Shown in pieces: positions 9,616 through 18,634 of a stretch of DNA of 64,000 nt. The stretch lies in the NCBI RefSeq assembly GCF_000764645.1, contig NZ_JRGK01000031.1:56339-120338 (forward strand). Reading direction: 5' to 3'. A model generated the notes under the pieces. That model saw only the letters and a list, made by a program, of their open reading frames with translations, was not told the origin of the DNA and did no database searches. This stretch comes from Aeromonas finlandensis. GTDB taxonomy: Bacteria > Pseudomonadota > Gammaproteobacteria > Enterobacterales > Aeromonadaceae. The number at the start of each line of letters is the position of its first letter. Position 1 is the first letter of the stretch. Both the position numbers and the translations under genes were made by a program.

Positions 9616-9881
9616 GTCTGAGCCTCTGCAACTTTATGTAGGAGGAGGTTGATTGATATCACCTCGTCTTATAGGCGCAACCACCCAAAAGCGATCGCTG
9701 CATATAAACGTTAGCCTATTTTCAAGTCACTGATATCAATTAACAAAAAACACTCTAACGCAACCACGTTACAAAAACAGCAACAAACGTTGGTTATTTG
9801 AACTAAATGTGACGCAAAAAGACGCATCGATGGGAGAGCTGGCGGGAAACAAGGGCCAGCAGAACGCTGGCCCAAGAAGTA
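9616..9881 (-). other. AT-rich upstream region of ompA
   Basis: About 265 bases between the ompA start and the gcat stop, clearly lower in GC than the flanking genes. It should hold the ompA promoter. No operator, T-run terminator or open frame can be assigned with confidence. Confidence 0.4.
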
Positions 9882-10907
9882 TCAATGACGGATGAACTCG
9901 TAGTTTTGTTCGATAAAATCAGCCACGCGCTGGCTCAATGCCTTGTGCACGGTTGTGGTGGGATGAACCTGATCCCAGAACATGTGGTTATCACAATTGG
10001 CCGCCATCGCCACTCGCATCAACTGAGGACTGACAACCGCCTGAGCCAGGATCGGGCTGCTGGCAATGGCCAGCTGCTCCGGTATCGTCAGCGCAGCCGC
10101 TTTCGGCACCTTGGCAGCAAAAGGCGTCCACAGGTAACCCCCCTCATAACAGGCGTGATCAATGTCGTACAACCCGAATCGCAGCGGCTCGCGCACCATC
10201 TCGTCAAACTGCTTGTCCACCTCGAACAGCTTCACGATGCCGAGCGGAGCCAGCTCCCGAGTGAGATTGAGCATCCGCTCGTTGTGGTAATGGGCGATGT
10301 GACTGACCTTGTCCGCAACATTCTGGCTACGGGCGGAAGGACTTCTGCCCAGATCGGGCATGTTGAACAACAGGATCTGCTGCGCACCGTTGAGCACCAG
10401 CCGGTTGGATGCCAACCTGATGGTATCGATCACCCGATCCGCATCCTGTTCTTTGTTCCAGCCATAGGCCAGATAGTCATTGGCACCGACCCAGATCACC
10501 ACCAGATCATCAGGGCGGAACTTGTCCTTTTTCAGGAACTGATCGATCTCGTAGTCGAGGTTGTTGATCACCTGATATTTGGGATCCCAGGACCAGAAAC
10601 CGAGCCAGCCGTTCAGGGCGCCCAGATGGTTATAGGCCACCGCCGTTGCACCGCCTTCAGCCTCGTTGGCCAGCTTAAGCCCCGGGAAATGCTCTTGTTG
10701 CAACACTTCCAGCCAGATCGGCCCATTGCTGAAACGCCCTTCGGAGTAAGGCGGGCTTGAAGGGAGATACCCCCTCATCTTTTTGTACATTTTTCCGGTA
10801 TCGGAGAGGCTGTCACCAAACATCACGATCCGGGAAAAAGCCGGACGCTCGACCGCCTGGGCGGTCAACGCCATCAACCCCAATAAACAAACAAGCCATT
10901 TTTTCAT
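9882..10907 (-). CDS. Glycerophospholipid:cholesterol acyltransferase (GCAT), secreted SGNH lipase
   Basis: A 341-residue secreted lipase/acyltransferase that moves acyl chains from phospholipids to cholesterol or water; the genus exports it by type II secretion. A signal peptide ending TAQA is followed by the SGNH block I FGDSLSD (serine 33 of the precursor), block III WVGANDY, and the Asp/His pair in DQVHPTT (312 and 315). Two cysteines bracket the loop that is proteolytically nicked in the known enzyme. The frame opens 20 codons earlier, but the ATG at 10907 gives the normal signal peptide. Compared with the published A. hydrophila protein as I recall it, about ten extra residues follow AVAYN. 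It is the strongest genus marker here. Confidence 0.93.
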   Translation of the reverse strand: MKKWLVCLLGLMALTAQAVERPAFSRIVMFGDSLSDTGKMYKKMRGYLPSSPPYSEGRFSNGPIWLEVLQQEHFPGLKLANEAEGGATAVAYNHLGALNGWLGFWSWDPKYQVINNLDYEIDQFLKKDKFRPDDLVVIWVGANDYLAYGWNKEQDADRVIDTIRLASNRLVLNGAQQILLFNMPDLGRSPSARSQNVADKVSHIAHYHNERMLNLTRELAPLGIVKLFEVDKQFDEMVREPLRFGLYDIDHACYEGGYLWTPFAAKVPKAAALTIPEQLAIASSPILAQAVVSPQLMRVAMAANCDNHMFWDQVHPTTTVHKALSQRVADFIEQNYEFIRH

Positions 10908-11099
10908 ATTGTTATTCTCATCTATGAAGCAGGTGATACCTGCGGACTTCCCCTCGAATAGCGGCAATCACGGGAAGAGTTTGCCGCCACTGACTTCTGG
11001 TGAAAACGACAGATTACCGAGCCTGGTGTAATCACACATGCTTCGTTCCTGATGAAATCGTTTGCGCTCACAAAATAGACAGTTATATATGGTCATTTC

Positions 11100-11118
11100 T
11101 TTCACGCTTGTTTCACGC
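11100..11118 (+). promoter_or_regulatory. Direct repeat upstream of the OB-fold gene
   Basis: TTTCACGC occurs twice with an 11-base period (11100-11107 and 11111-11118), about 45 bases before the ATG. Direct repeats one helical turn apart are typical of OmpR/PhoB-type response-regulator sites. The regulator is not known. Confidence 0.35.
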
Positions 11119-11161
11119 GCCCCCCTGCACAATGCCCTCATACCAACGACAGGAGTATGAA

Positions 11162-11548
11162 ATGAACAAAGTAAGCGCAAGCGTAATCGGACTGTTGACC
11201 CTGATGTCTGTCTCTTCTTTCGCCATGGCGGCCTATACCGGTCCGCAAGAGCAGAACAAAGTCTCGGTAGCACAACTGAAAGATCTGGCCGATGACAGCT
11301 GGGCGACTCTGGAAGGCAAGCTGGTCAAACATCTGGGTGGTGAAAACTATCTGTTCCGCGATACCAGCGGCGAAGTGGAAGTCGAGGTGGATCAAGATGT
11401 GTGGCGCGGTACCGAAGTGGGCCCGAATGACCTAATCCGCATTCGCGGTGAAGTGGACCACAGCTGGAATAAAACCGAAGTCGAAGTGAAAACCCTGGAA
11501 AAAGTAGGCGCGGCCCCGCAGACCAAGGGCGGCTTTATCGCTAAATAA
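11162..11548 (+). CDS. Periplasmic OB-fold protein, YgiW/YdeI (BOF) family
   Basis: A 128-residue precursor. The signal peptide ends near SSFAMA, followed by the bacterial OB-fold seen in E. coli YgiW and YdeI: typical strands VSQLKDL-like VAQLKDLADDSWATLEGKL, ENYLFRDTSGEVEVEVD and DLIRIRGEVDHSWNKTEVEV. Family members bind cationic or small ligands in the periplasm and are linked to stress tolerance. The start at 11162 has an AGGAG site seven bases away; longer frames lack a ribosome-binding site. No qseBC-type genes lie beside it, unlike ygiW in enterics. Confidence 0.85.
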   Translation: MNKVSASVIGLLTLMSVSSFAMAAYTGPQEQNKVSVAQLKDLADDSWATLEGKLVKHLGGENYLFRDTSGEVEVEVDQDVWRGTEVGPNDLIRIRGEVDHSWNKTEVEVKTLEKVGAAPQTKGGFIAK

Positions 11549-11578
11549 GGCCACTTCCGACACAAACCGGCCAGACGT

Positions 11579-11609
11579 AAAAAGGGCGCTTGATATCAAG
11601 CGCCCTTTT
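11579..11609. terminator. Bidirectional terminator between the OB-fold gene and mltC
   Basis: A perfect palindrome, AAAGGGCGCTTGATATCAAG followed by CGCCCTTT, with A/T runs on both sides, between two convergent genes. Confidence 0.88.
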
Positions 11610-11633
11610 GCATGGTTAACGTTCAGTCACCGC

Positions 11634-12737
11634 TTAACCTGCCCGGCTGGCAAAGGTTCGTTTAAACCCCTTCTCGGCCTGATTGACCTTGTAGAGGTAA
11701 CGACGGGCCTCCGCCTTGGGATGCTGCTCGGTCAGTACCTGATAGACAGCCTCCGGGGAGAGCTGGTTGATCATGCCGGGCGCCGCCTTGCGATCGCTGG
11801 AGAAGGTATTGAGCACCCCACCGGCACCGCCGTTGTAGGCGGAGATCACCGCATAGCGACGAGAACGGGGATCCTCGATATCTGCCAGATAGACGGTCTG
11901 CAGCAGGTGCAGATAGGCGGTGCCGACATCGATGTTGTAGGCAGGATTGAAGAGATCTTCCCGGGTCGGCTGACCGTTCCTGCCCTTGACCCGCACATAG
12001 ACGTCACGCCCTGCCGTCGCCGGAATGACTTGCATCAGACCGTAGGCGTTGGCATGACTCACTGCATAGGGGTTGAAGCTGCTCTCGGTCTTGATCACTG
12101 CGTAGATCAGGCTCTCCGACACCCCGTACTTGCGAGAGGCTTCCCGGATAATTCCCGCATACTTGTAGCCCCGCCGATCTTCATGGTTGGCCACCATGGC
12201 AATATCGACGAAGAAGATGGTACGAATACCGAGGGTACGCTTCTTCATCGCGGTGTTGAGCAGGTAATCGGCATAACGCTCGGCGCGCCAGGATGCACGA
12301 ATAGGCTGGCGCTGATTATCGAGCACCTGACCGTAGAGGAAGGGCTCGCCGCCAGTAAGAATTTCCCGATCGGAGTAAAGATCCACCTCGGCCGGGTCGT
12401 CTGGTGTTAGCAAGGTCTCGATGATGGCGCGACGCAGGTGAGCGCGCGGGTCAACGCCGGAGACCGTCTCCACCATGATATGGCCATTGGAGAAGTCGAT
12501 GTGGGCCCGGCTCTTGTACTGATCCGTGTATTTCACGTAGTCAAACTTGCCCGCAAACAGCGCCTCTCGCCCCCATATCTCGTTCACATTATGGGAGAGC
12601 GCGCTGATCATATGTTCAAAACCGCGGATGTCCTTGCCGTTGACCAGATCGTCATCCTCACTCCCGCTGGGCTTGGGGGAGGATGAGCAGGCGGAGAGAA
12701 ACAGCAGGGTGCACAGCAGCCAAAAAATTCGGCCCAT
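11634..12737 (-). CDS. mltC: Membrane-bound lytic murein transglycosylase C (MltC)
   Basis: A 367-residue lipoprotein that cleaves peptidoglycan glycan strands. The signal peptide ends in a lipobox LSAC (lipidated Cys17). The catalytic SLT domain holds the acid Glu218 in IKTESSFNP, followed by HANAYGLMQVIPATAG and YNGGAGG. The start at 12737 was chosen because it gives a proper lipoprotein signal and has a GAGGAT site; the frame opens 12 codons earlier. It is last in the conserved mutY-yggX-mltC order, as in E. coli. Confidence 0.92.
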   Translation of the reverse strand: MGRIFWLLCTLLFLSACSSSPKPSGSEDDDLVNGKDIRGFEHMISALSHNVNEIWGREALFAGKFDYVKYTDQYKSRAHIDFSNGHIMVETVSGVDPRAHLRRAIIETLLTPDDPAEVDLYSDREILTGGEPFLYGQVLDNQRQPIRASWRAERYADYLLNTAMKKRTLGIRTIFFVDIAMVANHEDRRGYKYAGIIREASRKYGVSESLIYAVIKTESSFNPYAVSHANAYGLMQVIPATAGRDVYVRVKGRNGQPTREDLFNPAYNIDVGTAYLHLLQTVYLADIEDPRSRRYAVISAYNGGAGGVLNTFSSDRKAAPGMINQLSPEAVYQVLTEQHPKAEARRYLYKVNQAEKGFKRTFASRAG

Positions 12738-12855
12738 AGGATCCTCAAACCGGGCAGCCGGGCTGCCCATCATTCATTTGCAGCGACTTAAGGAGCGGTA
12801 TCACCATCTATGACACCATGCCCGCTCCTGTTCACACGTACAACCGCCGGAGAGC

Positions 12856-13128
12856 TTACTGGCTGGGAGGGGTGTAGCCGTCTATCTGCACTTCACCTGC
12901 ATCAAACAGGTAGCTGACCATCTCTTTTTCCAGCAGTTGGCGATGCTCGAGATTCATCATATTGAGCTTTTTCTCGTTGATCAGCATCACCTGCTTCTTC
13001 TGCCACTCGGCCCAGGCTTCCTTGCTGATGTTGTCAAAAATCCGCTTGCCGAGCTCACCGGGATAGAGTTGAAAATCCAGACCCGGGCCCTCTTTTTTCA
13101 GGCGTTGGCAAAATACAGTACGGCTCAT
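12856..13128 (-). CDS. yggX: YggX, Fe(II)-trafficking / Fe-S protection protein
   Basis: A 90-residue member of the small cytoplasmic YggX family, which protects iron-sulphur proteins from oxidation and may carry Fe(II). Family stretches are [18 protein letters not shown] (with the conserved Cys7), [14 protein letters not shown] and [20 protein letters not shown]. The ATG at 13128 has a GAGG site at five bases and lies eight bases after the mutY stop, so the two are surely co-transcribed. A 118-base gap separates it from mltC. Confidence 0.95.
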   Translation of the reverse strand: MSRTVFCQRLKKEGPGLDFQLYPGELGKRIFDNISKEAWAEWQKKQVMLINEKKLNMMNLEHRQLLEKEMVSYLFDAGEVQIDGYTPPSQ

Positions 13129-13136
13129 GTTGACCT

Positions 13137-14189
13137 CTATGGTTGTAACTCTGGATAGGCAAGCAGGCGGGCAGTGGCGGCCGCCAACCCCACCTCGGCA
13201 GGATGGCGTAAGTTATACCAGAGTCGGTTATCTGCTTCCATGAGCCGCAGCGGTTGCGCCCCGTCAATATCAATCAGCAACGGCTGAATATCGAGATGGA
13301 AGTGGCTGAATGTATGGCGAAAACCGGCCAGCTCTCGATAGCCGTGGTGCGCTAGCCCCAGATTTGCCAGCAGACCCTCCACCTCCGCCAGCGAGGCCAC
13401 CTGCGGGAAGCAGTAGAGCCCGCCCCAGATCCCCTGTGGCGGCCGCTTCTCCAGCAACAGCTCGTCACCGTGGCGGATCAGCAGCATGATGCCGTCCCGT
13501 GCCGGAATGCTCTTCTTCGGCTTGCTGTTGGGGTAAGCCGTCGGGTTGCCTTGCGACAGCCCCTGGCAATCGGCTCGCACCGGACAGCGCTCACAGGCAG
13601 GCTTGCTGCGGGTGCAGATAGTGGCCCCGATATCCATCATCGCTTGGTTATATTGCGCCACGCCCAGCTTGGGGGTCAGCCGGATGGCGATCTCCCACAG
13701 CTCGTTCTCCACCTGTTTCTGGCCGGGCCAGCCCGGCAGCGCCAGCCAGCGGGTGAGCACCCGCTTCACATTGCCATCAAGAATGGCGTGGGGCTGACCC
13801 AGAGAGAGCGACAGCACGGCACCGGCGGTAGAGCGGCCAATCCCCGGCAGCGCCATCACCTCATCAAAGCGCTCGGGAAAGAGGCCGTGGTGGTGATCGC
13901 GGATCTGCTGGGCCGCCTTGTGCAGGTTGCGGGCCCGGGCATAGTAACCAAGCCCGGTCCAGTGGTGCAGCACCTCGTCGACGGGGGCATCGGCCAGCGC
14001 CACCACATCGGGGAAGCGCGCCATAAAACGCTGGTAATAGGGGATCACGGTGGCGACCTGGGTCTGCTGCAGCATGATCTCCGAGACCCAGACCCGGTAA
14101 GGAGTCTTCTCCTGCTGCCAGGGCAGGGTTTTGCGGCCATGAAGCGCATACCACTCCAGAACCCGGCTTGCGAAGGTTGATTGATTCAC
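13137..14189 (-). CDS. mutY: A/G-specific adenine DNA glycosylase MutY
   Basis: A 350-residue base-excision repair enzyme that removes adenine opposite 8-oxoguanine. Catalytic Glu37 lies in [10 protein letters not shown], the helix-hairpin-helix [14 protein letters not shown] at 114-127 precedes catalytic Asp138, and the [4Fe-4S] ligands Cys192, 199, 202 and 208 have the exact C-x6-C-x2-C-x5-C spacing. A C-terminal NUDIX-like domain (about 225-345) reads the 8-oxoguanine. The start codon is GTG, with GAGA five bases upstream. Its neighbour yggX protects Fe-S clusters like the one MutY carries. Confidence 0.95.
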   Translation of the reverse strand: MNQSTFASRVLEWYALHGRKTLPWQQEKTPYRVWVSEIMLQQTQVATVIPYYQRFMARFPDVVALADAPVDEVLHHWTGLGYYARARNLHKAAQQIRDHHHGLFPERFDEVMALPGIGRSTAGAVLSLSLGQPHAILDGNVKRVLTRWLALPGWPGQKQVENELWEIAIRLTPKLGVAQYNQAMMDIGATICTRSKPACERCPVRADCQGLSQGNPTAYPNSKPKKSIPARDGIMLLIRHGDELLLEKRPPQGIWGGLYCFPQVASLAEVEGLLANLGLAHHGYRELAGFRHTFSHFHLDIQPLLIDIDGAQPLRLMEADNRLWYNLRHPAEVGLAAATARLLAYPELQP

Positions 14190-14426
14190 GTTGTTCTCAT
14201 GTCGTTGATATAAGGGGAACTCTGCGGTTCCTTCGGCTCATCTGGCCAGCGCGGGCATAACGTCATCCCGCAGCACAGCGCCAGCTGTCTGGTGCGGCAG
14301 CGTACGGCCTCGTCACGCCCAAGTCAAAGCCGCGCTGACTGGCGCTGCGGGCTAGCCGTGGTCAGGCAGCAAAGCGGTAACAAAGACGATATACTCGGCC
14401 CCACGATTGATGATGGGAGAGACGGT

Positions 14427-15665
14427 TTGCAGACTTATCTGGTTGGGGGGGCAGTGCGGGATCGCCTGCTGGGATTGCCGCAGGGCGACAGGGATCATCT
14501 GGTGGTCGGCGCCACCGTGGAGCAGATGCTGGCGCTGGGTTTTACCCAGGTCGGTCGCGACTTCCCGGTCTTCCTCCACCCCAAAACCCAGCAGGAGTAT
14601 GCCCTCGCCCGCACCGAACGCAAACAGGGTCAGGGCTACACCGGCTTTGTCTGCCATGCCGCCCCCGATGTGACGCTGGAACAGGATCTGCTGCGCCGGG
14701 ATCTCACCATCAACGCCATCGCCGAGGATGATCAGGGCCAGCTCCATGATCCCTACGGCGGCATTGAGGATTTGCAAAAACGGCTGCTGCGCCACGTCTC
14801 CCCCGCCTTTGCCGAAGACCCGTTGCGCATCCTGCGGGTCGCCCGCTTCGCCGCCCGCTTCCACACCCAAGGCTTTGCCATCGCGCCACAAACCCTCGCC
14901 CTGATGAGCGAGATGACGGCAGCCGGCGAGCTGGCCCACCTTACTCCGGAGCGGGTCTGGAAGGAGCTGGAAAAAGTGCTGCTGGGGCCGACCCCGCAGA
15001 TCTTCTTCGAGGTGTTGCGCCAGTGTGGCGCCCTCAAGGCGCTCTTCCCCGAAATCGATGCCCTGTTCGGCGTCCCCGCCCCGGCCAAGTGGCACCCGGA
15101 GATCGACACCGGCATCCACACCCTGATGGTGCTGGAGCAGGCGTGCCGGATCTCCCCAGAACTGACCGTCCGCTTTGCCGCCCTCTGCCACGATCTTGGC
15201 AAGGGGATCACCCCCAAGGAGTTCTGGCCAAGCCATCATGGTCACGGCCAGAAGGGGCTGCCACTCATTCGCGCCCTGTGCGAGCGGTTCCGGGTACCCA
15301 ACGAGTGCCGGGATCTGGCGCTGCTGGTGAGCGATCTGCACACCCACATCCACATCGCCTTTGAGCTCAAGCCCGCCACCCTGCTCAAGGTGTTCGACAA
15401 GGCAGATGCCTGGCGCCGCCCTGAGCGCTTTGCCCAGCTGCTGGATGCCTGCCGCGCCGATTTCCACGGCCGTACCGGTTTCGAGGAGCGGGTCTACGCC
15501 GAGCCGGACTATGTGGCTGAAGCGCTGGCTGCTGCCCAGGCGGTGCCGGTAAAAGAGATAGTGGCCGCCGGTTACAAGGGAGAAGAGATCAAGGAGCAGC
15601 TGGCCAGGAAACGGACTGATGCCATCAGCCGGGTCAAGGATGAGTGGACCTTTATCGAAGAATAA
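14427..15665 (+). CDS. cca: CCA-adding tRNA nucleotidyltransferase (multifunctional Cca)
   Basis: Adds or repairs the 3' CCA of tRNA. The nucleotidyltransferase head has YLVGGAVRD and the metal-binding GDRDH, then [12 protein letters not shown] and the tRNA-nucleotide region [14 protein letters not shown]-terminal HD phosphohydrolase domain carries HDLGKG, the long gammaproteobacterial form. A TTG at 14427, after a GGGAGAG site, aligns exactly with the E. coli start and gives 412 residues, the E. coli length; upstream frame has no family match. A hairpin with T-run follows the stop. Confidence 0.93.
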   Translation: MQTYLVGGAVRDRLLGLPQGDRDHLVVGATVEQMLALGFTQVGRDFPVFLHPKTQQEYALARTERKQGQGYTGFVCHAAPDVTLEQDLLRRDLTINAIAEDDQGQLHDPYGGIEDLQKRLLRHVSPAFAEDPLRILRVARFAARFHTQGFAIAPQTLALMSEMTAAGELAHLTPERVWKELEKVLLGPTPQIFFEVLRQCGALKALFPEIDALFGVPAPAKWHPEIDTGIHTLMVLEQACRISPELTVRFAALCHDLGKGITPKEFWPSHHGHGQKGLPLIRALCERFRVPNECRDLALLVSDLHTHIHIAFELKPATLLKVFDKADAWRRPERFAQLLDACRADFHGRTGFEERVYAEPDYVAEALAAAQAVPVKEIVAAGYKGEEIKEQLARKRTDAISRVKDEWTFIEE

Positions 15666-15682
15666 GTTTGGCCCCATAACAG

Positions 15683-15737
15683 ACGGCCGCCCTGATGATG
15701 AGCTCCGCAGGGAGAGCATCGCCAGGGCGGCCGTTTT
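15683..15737 (+). terminator. Terminator of cca
   Basis: ACGGCCGCCCTG pairs with CAGGGCGGCCGT across a structured loop and TTTT follows. It lies 17 bases after the cca stop. Confidence 0.75.
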
Positions 15738-15784
15738 GCATCCTGGTTTACCTAGGAAGGGGTGCTAGCCCCCTGCTGATGCCG

Positions 15785-17383
15785 TTATGCCGGACCAATT
15801 CGCTCCATCAGGCTCATATGAGATGAGCCATCGTGGCGCTTGAGGTTCTGGCGATACTCGAACTGGCGCTGGCTCTCCTGCTTGAGCCCCAGCATCAGCG
15901 AATAGCACATCGCCAGCATGATCACCGAGAAGGGCAGCGCCGCTATGATGCTGGCTGCCTGCAAGGCCGCCAGGCCACCTGAGACTAGCAAGATAGCGGC
16001 AACCAGCCCCTGTCCCAGACCCCAGATGGCGCGGTGCAACACCGGCGGCTCCTGGTCACCGATGGAGAGCAGGGTCGTGATGACCAGCGTGCCCGAGTCA
16101 CTGGAGGTGATGAAGTAGGTACAAATGAGCAGAGTCAGCACCCCTTTGGCGATCCAGCCGAAGGTCTCCCAGTGCAGCAGATCCACCGTCTTGTAGAGCG
16201 CCAGCGTCACATCCTGATTGACCGCAGCCACCACGCCGCCGCCACCAAACAGCTCCAGATTCATCGCCGTGCCGCCAAACACGGTGAGCCAGAACATGCC
16301 AAGCAGTGAAGGCACCAGTAGCACACCAAGCACGAACTCGCGGATGGTTCGCCCCTTGGAGATGCGGGCGATAAACATGCCGACAAACGGCGCCCAGGCA
16401 ATCCACCAGCCCCAGTAAAACGCCGTCCAACTCGACTGCCAGGCCGAAGTGCCATTGGCCTCGGTGTTGGTCCAGAAGCTCAGTTTGACGATGTTCTGCA
16501 GGTAATCACCGATGTTCTGCACATAGGCGTTGAGGATATAGGTGGTCGGCCCCAGCACCAGAAAGAGCGCGAGCACGAAGACGCTCAGCCAGATATTGAG
16601 CTCGGAGAGGATCTTCACCCCGCGCCCGACCCCGGAGACCGCCGACAGGGTGGCGATCAGGCTGATGCCACCAATCAGCCAGAGCTGGTTGGACTGCGAT
16701 ACGTCCATGCCAAACATCTGGCTGAGACCAGTATTCATCTGGGAGACACCCAGACCGAGGGAGGTCGCCACCCCGAACACAGTGCCAAACACCGCCAGCA
16801 CATCGGCCGCATGGCCCCAAAAGCCGTAGATCCGCTCGCCGAGGATGGGGTAAAGCACAGAGCGAATAGCCAGCGGCAACTTGCGGCGATAACTGAAGAA
16901 GGCCAGCGACAGGCCAACGATGACATAGATGGCCCAGGGGTGCAGACCCCAATGGAAGAAGGTGAGACGCATGGCGATCTGGGCCGCTTCCGGGGTCATC
17001 CCTTTGGTAATGAACGGATTGCCCTGCAGATGGTTCATCGGCTCGGCGATGCTCCAGAACACCAGACCAATACCCATGCCCGCGCTAAAGAGCATGGAAA
17101 ACCAGGCGAAGTAGCCGAACTCCGGTACCTGGTCGTCGTCACCCAGCCGGATGCTGCCAAAGCGGCTGAACATCAGGTAGACAGCGAAGAACAGGAACAG
17201 GGCGACCACCAGAATGTAGTACCACTTGAACCCGGCAATGATCTGATCCTTGGCACCGACAAACCAGGCGGCCGCGGTATCGGGAACAAATACGCCAAAC
17301 AGCAAAAACAGGGTGATCACGGTGAGGGCCGTCATGGCCATGGTGGGGTTGAGGCCTTTCAATAGCCCTTTGCTTGCTCGCAT
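15785..17383 (-). CDS. BCCT-family betaine/choline/carnitine transporter
   Basis: A 532-residue secondary transporter with about twelve membrane helices. The family signature GMGIGLVFWSIAEP is near residue 105, and the conserved region FYWGWWIAWAPFVGMFIARIS with the basic loop KGRTIREF is near 320-350. These carriers import compatible solutes or their precursors with sodium or protons. The exact substrate cannot be told from sequence. It follows a small gene of unknown function by nine bases, and a CosR-like repressor gene is divergent, so the pair is probably osmotically controlled. Confidence 0.9.
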   Translation of the reverse strand: MRASKGLLKGLNPTMAMTALTVITLFLLFGVFVPDTAAAWFVGAKDQIIAGFKWYYILVVALFLFFAVYLMFSRFGSIRLGDDDQVPEFGYFAWFSMLFSAGMGIGLVFWSIAEPMNHLQGNPFITKGMTPEAAQIAMRLTFFHWGLHPWAIYVIVGLSLAFFSYRRKLPLAIRSVLYPILGERIYGFWGHAADVLAVFGTVFGVATSLGLGVSQMNTGLSQMFGMDVSQSNQLWLIGGISLIATLSAVSGVGRGVKILSELNIWLSVFVLALFLVLGPTTYILNAYVQNIGDYLQNIVKLSFWTNTEANGTSAWQSSWTAFYWGWWIAWAPFVGMFIARISKGRTIREFVLGVLLVPSLLGMFWLTVFGGTAMNLELFGGGGVVAAVNQDVTLALYKTVDLLHWETFGWIAKGVLTLLICTYFITSSDSGTLVITTLLSIGDQEPPVLHRAIWGLGQGLVAAILLVSGGLAALQAASIIAALPFSVIMLAMCYSLMLGLKQESQRQFEYRQNLKRHDGSSHMSLMERIGPA

Positions 17384-17392
17384 CCAGCCTCC

Positions 17393-17920
17393 TTAGTCGT
17401 TGTTGAAAAACTCTTCGCCTACGTGATCACCGGCACCGCCGATGGCGCGATAGACCAGTTTTCCGGCCGCCTGTTCGCGGTGATCCACCAGCGAAACCGA
17501 GGGCTGGCCGTTCACTGCATGGCGCTTGCCAAGGAAGATGGCCATCGGCACTCCCACATTGGATACACCGCTGGTGATCCAGAGCCGGTTGAAATCGTAA
17601 GAGCCGCCGATGAACTCCAGCTGGGCCAGGCCGGTATCGAGGCCGGTCAGATAGAAGTTCATGGCACTTTCGTCAGGAAAGAGGTGCACCAGCACATAGG
17701 CGTAGCGCAATTCATTCACCAACTCCTTTAGGTTGAAAGTACCTGTCTCACTGCAAGAGAGGGGCAGCTCACCATCATAGTGGTGCACCTTGAGGGTGTT
17801 GGGGTCCTCTTCGTAGGCGGGCTGATAGCGCACGAAAGCCGAGGTATCCGGCAGTTCATAGCGCACTCTGACCATACGTAACTCGGCCACCAGAGACTTG
17901 ATATCCAGCTCGTCGTTCAT
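17393..17920 (-). CDS. Conserved hypothetical protein cotranscribed with the BCCT transporter
   Basis: About 175 residues, soluble and acidic, with no signal peptide, membrane segment or motif that I recognise. The best ribosome-binding site, GAGGAG, is seven bases before the ATG at 17920; an adjacent ATG at 17923 is possible. It precedes the BCCT gene by nine bases, so the two form a unit. A role in assembly, sensing or control of osmolyte transport would fit the context but is inference. Confidence 0.75.
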   Translation of the reverse strand: MNDELDIKSLVAELRMVRVRYELPDTSAFVRYQPAYEEDPNTLKVHHYDGELPLSCSETGTFNLKELVNELRYAYVLVHLFPDESAMNFYLTGLDTGLAQLEFIGGSYDFNRLWITSGVSNVGVPMAIFLGKRHAVNGQPSVSLVDHREQAAGKLVYRAIGGAGDHVGEEFFNND

Positions 17921-18016
17921 CATTTCGCTCCTCAAATGTCAGGGTGAACTCCGTGAAATGCCCGACAACCTAACACAAAATTAATTAGAGCAGAAATGAT
18001 TACAACAAAAACCATA

Positions 18017-18045
18017 TTGACCTTGTGAGGAATTAGGCGGAAAAT
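18017..18045 (+). promoter_or_regulatory. Candidate promoter of the CosR-like gene
   Basis: A -35 element TTGACC at 18017-18022 and a weak -10 GAAAAT at 18040-18045, spaced by 17 bases. The -10 overlaps the palindrome at 18035-18054. Confidence 0.45.
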
Positions 18046-18054
18046 TTTGCGCCT
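18035..18054. promoter_or_regulatory. Candidate CosR-like operator
   Basis: AGGCGGAAAATTTTGCGCCT is a 20-base palindrome with one mismatched pair, between the divergent MarR-type gene and the BCCT operon, 30 bases before the regulator's ATG. MarR repressors bind palindromes of this size, so autorepression is likely. Confidence 0.5.
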
Positions 18055-18083
18055 CTCCATAGCACTCCAATGACGCACACCCC

Positions 18084-18563
18084 ATGGAAAAACATGATGA
18101 AGTGCTGGTCGCTCTGCGCCAGATTATTCGTGCCATCGACATGCACTCCAGGCGCTTGATCAAAGAGGCCGGGCTCACCTCCCCGCAACTCTTGTTGCTC
18201 AAAGGGATCGACGAGCTGGGACAGATCTCCATGCGCCAACTGGCCGATCACACCAACATGAGCCAGGCCACCGCCACCACCATCATGGACCGATTGGAGA
18301 GCCGCCAGCTGGTACAGCGCATTCGCAGCAATACCGACAAACGCAAGGTTCACGCGACACTCACCGACGCAGGCCGCGCCCTGCTGGCCCAGGCCCCCAC
18401 CCCGCTGCAAGAGCGCTTCATTCAGCGTTTTCAGGCGCTGGAAGCGTGGGAACAGACCCTGCTGCTCTCCTCCCTGCAGCGCATCTCCTCCATGATGAAT
18501 GCCGACGAAATCGACGCCGCCCCGGTGCTGAGCGTCAGACCCCTCACCGAAGAGCAGGCATAA
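18084..18563 (+). CDS. MarR-family repressor, CosR/EctR-like
   Basis: A 159-residue winged-helix dimer. The DNA-binding domain covers about residues 30-105 (ISMRQLADHTNMSQATATTIMDRLESR, with the wing RSNTDKRKVHATLT). The N-terminus MEKHDEVLVALRQIIRAID and the end MMNADEIDAAPVL closely resemble the compatible-solute regulator CosR of Vibrio as I recall it; CosR represses ectoine synthesis and BCCT carriers at low salinity. Its divergence from a BCCT transporter operon fits. No ectoine genes are in the window. Confidence 0.85.
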   Translation: MEKHDEVLVALRQIIRAIDMHSRRLIKEAGLTSPQLLLLKGIDELGQISMRQLADHTNMSQATATTIMDRLESRQLVQRIRSNTDKRKVHATLTDAGRALLAQAPTPLQERFIQRFQALEAWEQTLLLSSLQRISSMMNADEIDAAPVLSVRPLTEEQA

Positions 18564-18586
18564 GCTGCTGAACAATTTCAGGCATA

Positions 18587-18613
18587 AAAAAAGCTCCCGA
18601 ATGGGAGCTTTTG
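18587..18613. terminator. Bidirectional terminator between the cosR-like gene and the DUF416 gene
   Basis: AAAAGCTCCC / GGGAGCTTTT with a four-base loop. A seven-base A-run precedes it and T-runs exist on both strands. Confidence 0.85.
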
Positions 18614-18634
18614 TCTATCAGGAGCCAGAGAGGA

